From positions 62,001-126,000 of the forward strand of contig JARLHQ010000003.1 of assembly GCA_031292175.1 (NCBI GenBank): DNA of 64,000 nt. Reading direction: 5' to 3'. The notes below the pieces were generated by a model. The model saw nothing but the letters and a program-made list of their open reading frames with translations, did no database searches and was not told where the DNA came from. The position numbers and the translations under genes were made by a program. Positions 10,399 through 20,618 of the stretch are shown here, piece by piece (position 1 is the first letter of the stretch; every line of letters starts with the position of its first letter). The stretch is from Humidesulfovibrio sp. (GTDB lineage: Bacteria > Desulfobacterota > Desulfovibrionia > Desulfovibrionales > Desulfovibrionaceae).

Positions 10399-11060
10399 CG
10401 CGTCCGCGACTCGGCCGGGTACTCCTGGCTGTCCACCAGCCGGAACCCCGCATCCCCTGAAAAATCGGCAGGAGGCGGCTCGTTGGCCAGGATGACGAGC
10501 ATCCCCGGCTCCGCCAGCAGCTCGGAGGCCAGAGGCAAGAGCTGCGGCCAGGGCATGAAGGCCCGGCTGAGCACCAGATCCGCGCGCCGCGCGCCCAGCC
10601 CCAGTCCCGGCAAAGCCTCCAGGGCCGTTTCGGCCCGGCCGTGCAGCACCTTGGTGCGTTCCAGCTTGAGCGCCCCCACGGCTTGGGCGAGGAAGATCGC
10701 CCGCTTCTCGCGCAGTTCGACCAGCACATAGTCGCCGTCCGGCCAGACCACGCGCAAGGGAATACCCGGCAGGCCCGCACCCGCGCCCAAGTCTAGGGTG
10801 AGCGAGGACTCAGGCAGGCGCAGGCGCGCCAAAAAGGACGCCAGGTGCAGGCTGTCCGCTGTCAGGTCGCGGAACACGCCCGGCCAGTCGGCACGGCCCA
10901 CCAGGTTCATGGTCCGGTTCCACTTGAGCAGCAGTGTGAGATATTGCGAAAGCGCCTGGGCCTGTTCCGACGTCAGCTTGAAGCCCGCGCGGCGGGCCTC
11001 GCCGGCCACCTCGCCGGGAGCCGGGGCATAGGGATTCGGTTCTGCGCGTTTTTTGGCCAT
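10323..11060 (-). CDS. rsmG: 16S rRNA (guanine527-N7)-methyltransferase RsmG
   Basis: LTLDLGAGAGLPGIPL, VLVELREKRAIFL, VLSRAF motifs. Confidence 0.9.
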   Translation of the reverse strand: MAKKRAEPNPYAPAPGEVAGEARRAGFKLTSEQAQALSQYLTLLLKWNRTMNLVGRADWPGVFRDLTADSLHLASFLARLRLPESSLTLDLGAGAGLPGIPLRVVWPDGDYVLVELREKRAIFLAQAVGALKLERTKVLHGRAETALEALPGLGLGARRADLVLSRAFMPWPQLLPLASELLAEPGMLVILANEPPPADFSGDAGFRLVDSQEYPAESRTRYFWALASAPSTPPLKMSFVASSSA

Positions 11061-11145
11061 GCGCGGGTTGTAGCTGGCCTGAAGCGCCGGGGCAAGAGGA
11101 ACGGGACCGGCGACGGCGCGAACGGTTGGGCGCGACGCGCTGGGA

Positions 11146-11691
11146 CTAACTCGTGGCCAGCACGGAGTTCAGCTTGGACTGGACAATGCTGTTCACTTCC
11201 GTGAACACGCTGGAGCTCAGATTGCCCGAAAGGTAGCTTGAAGCAAGGCTGGCCGAAGAGCTGCCATAACCACGCAGGCTGCTCGATGTGCCGCTTGAGG
11301 TCACCGAAGCCAAGCTGCCGGTGGTCGAGGCGTTGGAGAATTGTCCGGCCAGGCTGTTCAGTTGGTACTTTTCCATGGTGTCCGTACTGTCCGCCGCGGC
11401 TTCGTGCAGGCTGGTGGCGATCTCGCTGGTGGCCTCCTTGAAGCTCTCGGTATCCTGCTTCTGCAAGGTGGACAGGGAACTCAGCAAGGTCGCGGCCGTG
11501 GAGATGCTGGTCCCCGACGTGCTGTCCGAACTGTCGGTGCTGTCCGTGCCGGTGTTTTCCACCGGGGTGAAGCCAGCGGACGAGGACGAGCTGGTGGCAA
11601 GCATCGTGGTCAGAACGTCCGTGGAGCTGTTCTGGTCGATGTAGTCAAGGGCGGAGCCCAGATACCGGTTTCCGACACTGGCGATGGTCAT
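11146..11691 (-). CDS. Ser/Thr-rich low-complexity hypothetical protein (181 aa)
   Basis: MTIASVGNRYLGSALDYIDQNSSTDVLTTMLATSSSSSAGF...; strong Ser/Thr bias; ends VFTEVNSIVQSKLNSVLATS. Confidence 0.65.
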   Translation of the reverse strand: MTIASVGNRYLGSALDYIDQNSSTDVLTTMLATSSSSSAGFTPVENTGTDSTDSSDSTSGTSISTAATLLSSLSTLQKQDTESFKEATSEIATSLHEAAADSTDTMEKYQLNSLAGQFSNASTTGSLASVTSSGTSSSLRGYGSSSASLASSYLSGNLSSSVFTEVNSIVQSKLNSVLATS

Positions 11692-11995
11692 GGCTTTCCT
11701 CCTGCTGGACCCTGCCGCGCCCGCGGCCGTTGCTGTGGAAAAGCAACTTCCGCGCCAGCGCTCCGGGCCTCCGCGCCTCCCGCGCCCTCCAGGAACCGGA
11801 ACCCGGCGCGGGGACAGGATATCCTCCTGAACACAAAAAGGACGCTCCGTCTTTTCGACCCGCCCGCGCCTTTTTTTCCGGCAACATTTTCCGCCCCAGC
11901 CCGCGCCAACCTGACCCAAGTCAAGGCGCGCCAACCCTCGGACAGGGTAAGGAATGCTGCGACCAAGCCCCAACCCCAGCAAGGAGACCAACCCC

Positions 11996-12685
11996 ATGAT
12001 CAAAAAACATCCCGCCCCGCCCGTGCCCGCCGGCGCCATCCCGCAACGCGCGGGCGACTCCTTCGCCATCGTGCCCCGGCTGCCCTCGGGCATCATCACC
12101 GCCGACCAGCTCGAAGCCCTCGCACGCGCCATCCGCCAGTACGACATCCCCATCGCCAAGCTCACCTCCGGCCAGCGCATCGCCCTGGTGGGCATCAAGG
12201 CTGAGGACGTGCCCGGTGTCTGGGCGGGGCTGGACATGGGTGAAGGACGCGCCGTGAAGCATGGCGTGCACTACGTGCAGGCCTGCCCGGGCACGGCCGC
12301 TTGCGCTTACGGGCTTCAGGATTCCCTGACCCTGGGCACGCGCCTGGAGGATATGTTCAACGCCCTGGACCTGCCCGCCAAGGTCAAGGTGGGCGTGTCC
12401 GGCTGCCCCATGTGCTGCGGCGAGTCCTACGTGCGCGACATCGGCCTGGTCGGCCGCAAGAAAGGCTGGACCGTGGTCTTTGGCGGCAACGCCGGGGGCC
12501 GGCCCCGTGTGGGCGACGAGTTGGCCTCCGGCCTCAGCGCGGACGAGGCGCTTGACTTGGTGGGCCGGGCGCTCGCCCACTACGCGGCGAACGCCAAGAA
12601 ATGCCAGCGCACGGCGCGCTTCGTGGAGGCGCGGGGCATTGAAAGCGTGCGCGAGGCCCTGGGGCTCGCCAAAATTCAAGAATAA
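11996..12685 (+). CDS. Small assimilatory-type sulfite reductase (siroheme/4Fe-4S), 229 aa
   Basis: CPGTAACAYGLQDS and SGCPMCCGES siroheme/4Fe-4S ligand motifs; single small domain as in the Desulfovibrio low-molecular-weight sulfite reductase. Confidence 0.85.
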   Translation: MIKKHPAPPVPAGAIPQRAGDSFAIVPRLPSGIITADQLEALARAIRQYDIPIAKLTSGQRIALVGIKAEDVPGVWAGLDMGEGRAVKHGVHYVQACPGTAACAYGLQDSLTLGTRLEDMFNALDLPAKVKVGVSGCPMCCGESYVRDIGLVGRKKGWTVVFGGNAGGRPRVGDELASGLSADEALDLVGRALAHYAANAKKCQRTARFVEARGIESVREALGLAKIQE

Positions 12686-12756
12686 CGCTCCCGCTTGAAC
12701 GGGCGGACGTTTGCAGCTACCATGACGGTCTCTACCCCCCAACACGAGGAGGAGTC

Positions 12757-13299
12757 ATGCGTAGACGATCGCCCCTGCTGCTTTGCCTTGCCGCCGCCGC
12801 CTTGTCCGGCTGCGTGGCCACGCAGAAGGTGCCTGTGAGTACGGATCCCCTGGGCGCCCTGGTGTACCTGGACGGGAAACAGGTGTGCCCGGCCACCCCG
12901 TGCAGCGTGGAGATCCCCAAGGATCAGGACCACCTGCTGACCATCGTCAAGGATGGCTACCGGCAAAAGGACATCCCGGTGCGCCGCGTGTTCGATTCGG
13001 CCGCGGTCCTGCGCGAGTCGGTGCGCCAGGGAGTGCGGGCGGCCAAAGGCGGCAGCGACCTTGGGGGCGCCTTCTCCAGTGCCGCAAGCAGCGCGGACAA
13101 GCAGGAGAAGGACGGCCGGGCCTATGTGCTCGCGCCGGATATGGTGAGCCCGCGGCTGGTCCCCGTGGGCGAACCGTTGCCCGAGGAACACCACGTGGAC
13201 AAGCGCCAGGAGGGAACGGACGATCCCGCCGTGAATTTGGGCCTGGAGATCTTCCGTATGCTTGACGGAGGCACGCAGGACAACGGCTCGGACAACTAG
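12757..13299 (+). CDS. PEGA-domain lipoprotein
   Basis: MRRRSPLLLCLAAAALSGC lipobox; VPVSTDPLGALVYLDGKQVCPATPCSVEIPK PEGA-like. Confidence 0.75.
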   Translation: MRRRSPLLLCLAAAALSGCVATQKVPVSTDPLGALVYLDGKQVCPATPCSVEIPKDQDHLLTIVKDGYRQKDIPVRRVFDSAAVLRESVRQGVRAAKGGSDLGGAFSSAASSADKQEKDGRAYVLAPDMVSPRLVPVGEPLPEEHHVDKRQEGTDDPAVNLGLEIFRMLDGGTQDNGSDN

Positions 13300-13317
13300 C
13301 CCCCGGCTCAGCAAAGG

Positions 13318-13357
13318 AAAACGACCCGGTCCCCTTGCGAGAGGGCCGGGCCGTTTG
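13318..13357 (+). terminator. Imperfect terminator-like hairpin between convergent genes
   Basis: ACGACCCGGTCC ... GGGCCGGGCCGT followed by TTGG; imperfect stem. Confidence 0.4.
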
Positions 13358-13379
13358 GCGTTTGCATGGAGCCGCAGGC

Positions 13380-16064
13380 TTAGAGCTTGGTCTTGCGCTG
13401 CTGCATGGGGAGGGCCACTGTGGCCGCGCTGGAGGAGATGGCGCTGTTGCCCACGGCAGCGGCCCGGCCGACACCCTGGCCGGCCAGGGTGCGGGTCACG
13501 CCGGGCAGGAGGTTCGGCATCACGGACAAGAGCGACAGGCACAGGGCCGCCAGATAGGGCGCGCTCTGCACCAGCAGGATCACCGCCCAGGTGACGATGT
13601 CCGGGTTGTCAGTGCCATAGCGGGCGAGAACCGCGCCGGCAGCCAGCCACAGCAGGCCGAGAATCAGGAGCTCCTCGCGCGCCATCATCAGGCCGCGCAC
13701 CACGGCGGAGCGCTCCTCGCACTTGGGCGTGCGCAGGAAGGGCTTCTTGGAGGTGAAAAGCCCCTGCACCATGGCCTTGGCGATGGTATGCGTGAGCGCC
13801 AGCCCGGCTATGGCCGCGCCGATGCGCTCCCACACGCCGCAACGCACACGGGTCTTGTACAGCCACATGAAGTGGAACAGCTTGAACAGGAACGCGCCCA
13901 GCGGCGGCAAGAGGAAGATGCTGAGCGGCGTGCCGAAGTAGCGCGGCAGGACCAGCATCCCCAGGCTCCAGAACAGGCTCACCACCAGCACGGCGATCTG
14001 CGTGGCGTCGGCGAACCAGGGCAGCCAGCCCGCGATGAAGTGGTACTTCTGCCCGTTGTCCAGGCTGGTGGTCTTGTTCCAGGGCATCATCTGACGCCAG
14101 TGGCGCTTCAGGATCTGCACGGCGCCGTAGGCCCAGCGGAAGCGCTGGCTCTTGAAGCCGGAGTAGGTGTCGGGCGTCAGGCCCTGGCCGAAGCTCTCCG
14201 GCACGTACACGGCCTGGTAGCCACGCTCAAATACGCGCAGGCCAAGCTCCGCGTCCTCGCAGATGCACCATTCGCCCCAGCCGCCGACCTCATCCATGAC
14301 GCTCTTGCGGATCATGGTCATGGTGCCGTGCTGGATGATGGCGTTGCGCTCGTTTCTATGCACCATGCCGATGCGGAAGAAGCCATCGTATTCCCAGGCG
14401 CACACGGTCTTGTACGCGTCGCCCTCCCATTCGCGATGGTCCTGCGGCGACTGCACGATGGCCACGTCCGGCTTCTCGAAATACGGGGTCAGGGAGCGCA
14501 GCCAGCTCGGGCGCACCTGGTAGTCGGAGTCCACCACCGCGACGACGCGGGCGTCCGGGGCGGTTTCCTTCAGGGCGAAGTTCAACGCGCCGGCCTTGTA
14601 CCCCGGCCACTCCTCAAGGTGGAAGAAGCGGAAGCGCTCGCCAAGTTTGGCACAGTGCTCCTGCAGTGGCTTCCACAGGGCCGGGTCGTGGGTGTTGTTG
14701 TCGATGAGCAACACCTCGAAGCTCGGGTAGTCCAGCGCCGCCAGCGAGTTCATGGTGGCGATGACCATGTCGGGCGGCTCTTTGCAGCACGCCACGTGGA
14801 TAGACACCTTGGGCAAACCCTCGTCCGAGTCGTGGCGCAGGGGGTAGAAGCGGCGCTTCAAGCCCTCCGGCCAAAGCATCTCGCTCATCTCAAAGCCATT
14901 GATGAGCACCACGGCCAAGAGGCCGATCTGCATGGGCAAGAGGAAGCCCCAGGCCGCGGTCTCCGCGGGCAGGAACTCCACGGTGATGGGCGTGAAGGCG
15001 ATCCAGACGAGCGAACTGGTCACGGTTTGCAGCAGCAAGGCAAAGAACAACTTGCCCTGGAAAGGCTGATCCTTGCGGCGGTACAAGAAGTACAGCATGG
15101 GGATCAGGCAAAGCAGCGAGACCCCCCACTGCACGGGCCACAGGCTGTCCTCGCGGATGGTGCCGGTCAACGGGATCTTGTTGTCGCGGTCCACGGTCCA
15201 GATGCCCCAGTGCGCGCCCACGACGCCTTCCAGCGGACGCTTCCAGGGCTGGTCAAAGGCTTCCATGACGCAGTAGTCAATGTTCTGCTGCCGGGCCAGA
15301 TTCATGAACTGCCGGAGAAACTTGGCCTCGTTGGCGATGGAGGCCTTGGCCTTGCCCCAGCGTTCGCCGTTGCTGGGCCAGCCGATTTCCGAGATGAGCA
15401 CATGCTTGTTCGGGAAGCGCTCCACCACCTGATGGTAGCGCTTCATGCTCCACTCGATGGCCTTGTCCTCGGGCACGAACTCCCAGTAAGGCAGGATGTG
15501 CACGGCAATGAAATCAACGCTATCTGCCAGTTCGGGATGGTTGATCCACACGTGCCAGGGTTCAGCGGTGCTCACTTGGACGCCCGGGGCGGCTTCCTTC
15601 ACGCGGCGGATGTATTCCGCCAGCTGCGCGGGCTTGAAGTCGCCACGGAGCACGGCTTCGTTGCCCACGATGGCGCGGGTGATGTTCTTGTGCTCCTGGA
15701 GGTTCTTGATGAGCCCGGCGACTTCCGTCTCGTTGCGCTTGAGGCGCTTGTCGAGCCACGCACCGGCGATGACGGGCACGCCGTACTTCTCGGCGATGCC
15801 GGGAATGGCTTCCATGCCGTCCGTGGAGGAGTAGGTGCGGATGGCGCCGACCTTGTCCTTGAGGAAGGCCACGTCCTGCTCGATCTCCGCAGGCGTGGGG
15901 AATTTGTTCACCAGTGGGTCTTCATTGGCCCGGTAGGGGCTGAAGGAGACGGCCTTCACCTGGCCGGTGAAGTCGAGTTGCGGATCAGCCGGGCGGTTGA
16001 ACCAGGCCCACAGGCCCAAATTGACCGCCATGACGATAAGCACGATGAGTGCATTCTTGCGCAT
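13380..16064 (-). CDS. Membrane beta-glucan synthase: GH17-like N-terminus fused to GT2 processive glycosyltransferase (NdvB-like)
   Basis: GH17-like segment (VKAVSFSPYRANEDP, IVGNEAVLRGD, ISEIGWPSNGERWGKA) then GT2 (VSIHVACCKEPPDMVIATMNSLAALDYPSFEVLLIDNNT, DSDYQV, EDAELGLRVFERGYQAVY, QRFRWAYGAVQIL) and multiple TM helices. Confidence 0.88.
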   Translation of the reverse strand: MRKNALIVLIVMAVNLGLWAWFNRPADPQLDFTGQVKAVSFSPYRANEDPLVNKFPTPAEIEQDVAFLKDKVGAIRTYSSTDGMEAIPGIAEKYGVPVIAGAWLDKRLKRNETEVAGLIKNLQEHKNITRAIVGNEAVLRGDFKPAQLAEYIRRVKEAAPGVQVSTAEPWHVWINHPELADSVDFIAVHILPYWEFVPEDKAIEWSMKRYHQVVERFPNKHVLISEIGWPSNGERWGKAKASIANEAKFLRQFMNLARQQNIDYCVMEAFDQPWKRPLEGVVGAHWGIWTVDRDNKIPLTGTIREDSLWPVQWGVSLLCLIPMLYFLYRRKDQPFQGKLFFALLLQTVTSSLVWIAFTPITVEFLPAETAAWGFLLPMQIGLLAVVLINGFEMSEMLWPEGLKRRFYPLRHDSDEGLPKVSIHVACCKEPPDMVIATMNSLAALDYPSFEVLLIDNNTHDPALWKPLQEHCAKLGERFRFFHLEEWPGYKAGALNFALKETAPDARVVAVVDSDYQVRPSWLRSLTPYFEKPDVAIVQSPQDHREWEGDAYKTVCAWEYDGFFRIGMVHRNERNAIIQHGTMTMIRKSVMDEVGGWGEWCICEDAELGLRVFERGYQAVYVPESFGQGLTPDTYSGFKSQRFRWAYGAVQILKRHWRQMMPWNKTTSLDNGQKYHFIAGWLPWFADATQIAVLVVSLFWSLGMLVLPRYFGTPLSIFLLPPLGAFLFKLFHFMWLYKTRVRCGVWERIGAAIAGLALTHTIAKAMVQGLFTSKKPFLRTPKCEERSAVVRGLMMAREELLILGLLWLAAGAVLARYGTDNPDIVTWAVILLVQSAPYLAALCLSLLSVMPNLLPGVTRTLAGQGVGRAAAVGNSAISSSAATVALPMQQRKTKL

Positions 16065-16522
16065 AGTGCCGCCCACTCCAGGATGGCGCATGGTCGTTTA
16101 TAGTGTCTGCCGCTCGCGCGGCGCTGGTCGTACGAAAAACCCACCCATAAAAACAGCGGCCTGACGCCGCTTGCAACACGTCTGGCCGATGCGGGGATGC
16201 CCATACTCCTGCCGGGCTCTTGAGGCAACCGCCTCTCGCTCTCGGGCTGGTGCGCCGCAGGCAATAGTGTACCTTTTGTGCGCACAAGGACCGCTCCCGG
16301 CACCCGCTTCAACGCGTCTGCCCCTGGTAGAGCAAGGGTTATGCCATGTTTTAAACGGACGGTTTTTCAGACAATTTAAATAAGGTTACAGATTGCTCAC
16401 TTTTTTTGTGTGTAAATTTTGCGCACACGCCAAACAGCCCCCCCCCGCAAGGTCCATACGGCGCGCGGAGTGGTGCTTCCCTCTTCCTGAAAAATCAGGC
16501 AGAAGAGCCATGTGGAGGCAGT

Positions 16523-17416
16523 ATGACGCTGGAGTATCTGCTCTGGTCGGCGCTTCTGGCGCTGGCGGCCCTGGCCGGCCTTGGCACGGCCTGGTGGGGG
16601 AGGTCGCGTTTCGTGCGCGGCCGCCGCGCGATGCTGGCCGTCGGGGCATTTCTTGTCGTTGGGGCGGCCGGAGGCTACCTGGCCCATGGGCCCGTGGCCG
16701 CGCTCCTGGCCGAGCACCGCCTGGCCTCAGCCACCGCGCGCGCCGATGAAATCTTCCACACCGACGGTCTGCTGCGCGCCCTCGCGCAGGCCGAGCCGGA
16801 GCGCGCCGGAGCGCTGCACGCGCGTTTGGCCATAGCCCTGGCTCACGCCGACAAGGGAGAGGCCCCCGGCGTGGAGCGGCGCATACGCAACGAGGCCCTG
16901 CGCGAGGCCCTGGCCACCGCCTTCGCCCGGCTGCCCAACGCCTCGGATGAGGCCGCGGCACGCTTGGCCCAGGCGCTCCTGAATGCCCTGCAGGCCCTGC
17001 AGGCCACAGATTCCCTGCTCTGCCTGGGCCTCCTGCATCCGGCCTCGGAAACCGACGCTCCCCTCACCGAAAACGCCTTGGCGCGCCTGAAGGACGGCGT
17101 GCGCAAAGACTTGGAGTCCGCCCTGGCGCTGACCTTGGCCTCCAGCGTCATCCGCCCGCATGCCGCGCCCCTGCCAGGCAAGACGGACGCCGCCCTGGCC
17201 GATATGTTCACCGAGAATCTGTCGGAATTTCAGAAGGCCTATGGCAATCCCAAGCAGGTGGACGCGCTCTTCGAGGCCCTGGCCGAGCCGGAACATGCGC
17301 GGGCCATCGCGCCGGAGATGCTGTGCGGCTTCGCCCAGGACCTGTTGCGCGCACTTTTGCGCATGCCCCCGGACGAACGCGGGCCTGGCCTTCGACGGCT
17401 CTTGGGGTCGGGATAG
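16523..17416 (+). CDS. Hypothetical membrane-anchored Ala/Leu-rich protein (297 aa)
   Basis: MTLEYLLWSALLALAALAGLGTAWWG plus a second TM, then a helical soluble region. Confidence 0.6.
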   Translation: MTLEYLLWSALLALAALAGLGTAWWGRSRFVRGRRAMLAVGAFLVVGAAGGYLAHGPVAALLAEHRLASATARADEIFHTDGLLRALAQAEPERAGALHARLAIALAHADKGEAPGVERRIRNEALREALATAFARLPNASDEAAARLAQALLNALQALQATDSLLCLGLLHPASETDAPLTENALARLKDGVRKDLESALALTLASSVIRPHAAPLPGKTDAALADMFTENLSEFQKAYGNPKQVDALFEALAEPEHARAIAPEMLCGFAQDLLRALLRMPPDERGPGLRRLLGSG

Positions 17417-17466
17417 GGTGGAGGCGGCCCCCCCGGCGGCCGGGAGAAATGCCCCCCCCCACCCCA

Positions 17467-18648
17467 CTAGCTCAACAAGACCTGCACCAGCACCACGGCA
17501 GGACCGCTGCTCTTGTGAATCCACAATTTCCCCAGACGCCTGCGCGCCAGGGACTCCAAGGCCCCATGCCGAAACTTGGCCTTGAGGGAAAGAGGCGCGA
17601 GCATGGCCTTGATCCGGCGCCGGAATGTGTGCCAGCCGTTCAGCTTGTCCACAGAACGTGCCGCCACTTGACCATGCCGGGCCAGTTCCGCGCCGAGCGC
17701 TGCGGCATCGCCCGCTAGGATTGCCCGTCCCAGAGACTCCAGCTCCGGGCTGTGGCGGTTCTCCGGCGCATTGAACGTGGCGGTCAGCCACTCCGGGGAA
17801 ATGCCCTGAAAGAGCTCCTGGCTCAACCGCGTGACGCGCTCTTCCCAGTGCGGCTCCCGCCCGAGGATGCGCGGCATGATGTTCTTGATGTCGCGCAGAT
17901 AATTTTCGGAAAGGTACTTCACCAGCGGCTTTATTCTTCCCGCGCGGAGCAGGGTATCCCGAACCAGCGCATAGTGCGCGAGCTGATGGTCAATCTCCGT
18001 CTCCAGGCTCGCGTCCATGCCTTTGTGCTCCTGGCGGAAGTAGTACACAAAGGACGGGCACTGCGAGAAATTCCCCACGCGGGTGAGCAATTCGTACATC
18101 ACCACGATGTCCTGCCCCAGCTTGAAGGGCGGATGCGTGATCTCCGCGGCGTTGATGAAGTCGGTATTGATGATCCAACGCCACGTCACCTTGGACTTCC
18201 AGTAGCGCGGGTTGTCGAACGTGGTCCGCGCCACGGCGGGATGGAAGAAATAGCGCCGCGAGTTGAAGGTCTTGTCGGAAAACACCACCGCGTTGCCGCA
18301 CACCATGTCCACCTTGTCACGCCGCGCCACGGCCAGCATGTCCCGGGCCGCGTCGCGATCCAGGAAGTCGTCGGCGTCCAGCCACATCAAGAATCGCCCA
18401 CGACTTAAGGACTGCCCCACCTGCCGCGTGGGGCCCAGCCCCATGTTCTCCTGGTGGTGCACCCGCACACGGCTGTCGGCCTGGGCGTACGCGGCGGCGA
18501 TCTTCGCCGTCGCGTCCTGAGAGCCATCATCCACAATGATGACCTCAATGTCCGGCTCCGTCTGCCACAGGCAGGATTCCACGGCGTAAGGCAACCAGCG
18601 GGCCATATTGTAGGCAGGAATAATGATTGAGAGTTCCGGTCTGCGCAT
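17467..18648 (-). CDS. Family 2 glycosyltransferase
   Basis: MRRPELSIIIPAYNMARWLPYAVESCLWQTEPDIEVIIVDDGSQDATAKI...WLDADDF. Confidence 0.9.
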   Translation of the reverse strand: MRRPELSIIIPAYNMARWLPYAVESCLWQTEPDIEVIIVDDGSQDATAKIAAAYAQADSRVRVHHQENMGLGPTRQVGQSLSRGRFLMWLDADDFLDRDAARDMLAVARRDKVDMVCGNAVVFSDKTFNSRRYFFHPAVARTTFDNPRYWKSKVTWRWIINTDFINAAEITHPPFKLGQDIVVMYELLTRVGNFSQCPSFVYYFRQEHKGMDASLETEIDHQLAHYALVRDTLLRAGRIKPLVKYLSENYLRDIKNIMPRILGREPHWEERVTRLSQELFQGISPEWLTATFNAPENRHSPELESLGRAILAGDAAALGAELARHGQVAARSVDKLNGWHTFRRRIKAMLAPLSLKAKFRHGALESLARRRLGKLWIHKSSGPAVVLVQVLLS

Positions 18649-18910
18649 GAATTCTCCGACTATGGTGTGGGGGGTGCGTCTCTTTTGCGTCGCCGCGAAG
18701 TTACACGCGTTTAAAATTACCGCCATCCCGCAATGCTTGCAACATCTTTTCGATATCCATCAAACACACAGGATTTGGCGCACAACCCGCACCAGACGAG
18801 GTGGCCCACGGCCAGAACGAAGCGGGTGAACTGGATGATGCCCCCAGATGCCCCGCCCCCTCCCCGCCCTCTTCCAAACCGTGCAGCTTTGGCGTAGGGA
18901 ATCCGGACAT

Positions 18911-19618
18911 ATGGTGCATCTTGATCACGTGACATGCATATTGGGCGGTACGCAGGCCTTGAACGACGTCTCGCTCCACGTGGATCGGGGCGAGTTCGTG
19001 TTTTTGACCGGGCCCTCTGGCGCGGGCAAGACCACACTCCTGCGCGTGCTCTACGGCGACCTCAAGCCCAAGGGCGGTTCGGCGGTTGTCGCAGGCGTGG
19101 ACCTTATGCGCCTGCGTTCCTCGGGCCTGCCTGAACTGCGGCGCAAGGTCGCCGTGGTGTTTCAGGACTTCAAAGTGCTGCCCGAACGCACAGTGTTCGA
19201 AAACATCTCCATCGCGCTCGAAGTGCGCGGGGTGCCGAGCGCCAGCATCGACCGCCGTGTGCGCGCCGTCATCCGCGCGCTGGACCTGGAGGAGCGCTCC
19301 TACGCGCTCTGCCGCGAGCTTTCCGGCGGCGAACAGCAGCGCGTGGCCATCGCCCGCAGCATGGTGGTGAACCCGGAACTGATCCTGGCCGACGAGCCCA
19401 CAGGCAACCTGGACGCGGACCTCTCGCGCCACCTCATCGATCTCTTCAAACAGTTCAATACCTATGGCACCACCATCATCATGGCCACACACAACCGCGA
19501 GGTGCTCTCCTGGGCCCCGGAGGCCCGGCAGGTGCACCTTGTGCGCGGGCAGATCAGCCTGCCCACGGCGGAAATTTTGAGCGGCGCGGAATGCGTGGCG
19601 GCGCGGAGGGGCGCATGA
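18911..19618 (+). CDS. ftsE: Cell division ATP-binding protein FtsE
   Basis: [50 protein letters not shown]; next to an ftsX-like gene. Confidence 0.87.
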   Translation: MVHLDHVTCILGGTQALNDVSLHVDRGEFVFLTGPSGAGKTTLLRVLYGDLKPKGGSAVVAGVDLMRLRSSGLPELRRKVAVVFQDFKVLPERTVFENISIALEVRGVPSASIDRRVRAVIRALDLEERSYALCRELSGGEQQRVAIARSMVVNPELILADEPTGNLDADLSRHLIDLFKQFNTYGTTIIMATHNREVLSWAPEARQVHLVRGQISLPTAEILSGAECVAARRGA

Positions 19619-20589
19619 GCACAGGCAAACTGATGGCGCGCGGCGTGGCCGACATGCGCCGTTTTCCGCTGCCGCAGCTGTGCACGCTCGTCACCGTGTG
19701 CATGGTGGCGCTTCTGGCGGGCACGGGCCTTTTGATCCTGCACAATGTGCAGCAAGAGGTGCTCAAGACCCAGGCCCAGGCGCGCTTCCAGGTTTACTGG
19801 AGCGCCAGTTCCAACATGACCGACGTGGAAACCCAGTGGGCGGACCTGAAGCGTGTGCCCGGCGTGGCCGAGGTATCGACCTTCACCCCGCGCGCGGCCA
19901 TGGCTGAACTGGTGCGCGGACTCGCCAACGCAATCCCCGCCGCCCCGGCCCCGGCCGAAAACGCCACCGCCGCCAATGCGACGGCTGATAACGCGACAAT
20001 CGCCGACGGCACAACGGTGCCCGCGCCGTCCCCCAATGATCTTTCTTGGCTGGAGGGCGAGAACTTCCTGCCGCCCACAGCCCTGGTGAGCTTCGACATC
20101 CCACCGGGTGAAGCCCCGGAGCCTTGGATGGGCCGCATGTACGCGCGCCTGCACAACCTGCCCGGGGTGGAGAAAGTGACCTACAACGCCGCGCAGCTCT
20201 CCCTCGCCACGGGCTGGATCGCCCTCATCCAGCAGGCGGCTTGGCCCGCCCTGATTTTCTTTGCCCTGGTGGTGGCGCTGGTGGTGGGCAACACGCTCAA
20301 GCTCATGATGCTGGCCCGCCGGGACGAGATGGAGATCCTTTCACTCGTGGGGGCCAAGCCCTGGTTTATCCGCGCCCCGCTCTTCGCCAATGGCGTGGTC
20401 CAAGGCTTCGTGGGCAGCGTCCTGTCCCTGGTCTGCCTCAAGTTTTTGCAAACGTGGCTGCGCAGCCTCCTTGATGTGCCGCCGCTGTTCCTGAAAGTCG
20501 AGTTTCTGCCTGCGTGGCAGAGCTTTTCCCTTGTTTTCGCCACCACCTGCGTGGCTGGCCTGGCTGCGTTCATTGCCGCCAGGAAATAG
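19615..20589 (+). CDS. ftsX: Cell division permease-like protein FtsX
   Basis: N-terminal TM then periplasmic domain, [45 protein letters not shown]; overlaps ftsE by 4 bp. Confidence 0.85.
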   Translation: MSTGKLMARGVADMRRFPLPQLCTLVTVCMVALLAGTGLLILHNVQQEVLKTQAQARFQVYWSASSNMTDVETQWADLKRVPGVAEVSTFTPRAAMAELVRGLANAIPAAPAPAENATAANATADNATIADGTTVPAPSPNDLSWLEGENFLPPTALVSFDIPPGEAPEPWMGRMYARLHNLPGVEKVTYNAAQLSLATGWIALIQQAAWPALIFFALVVALVVGNTLKLMMLARRDEMEILSLVGAKPWFIRAPLFANGVVQGFVGSVLSLVCLKFLQTWLRSLLDVPPLFLKVEFLPAWQSFSLVFATTCVAGLAAFIAARK

Positions 20590-20618
20590 CACGCCGATCT
20601 CAAAACAGGAGGCCCTCC

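Noticed and set aside
13335-16103. 922-aa + ORF antisense to the GH17-GT2 gene
   Set aside because: Low-complexity His/Gln/Arg-rich translation; the reverse strand has coherent domains
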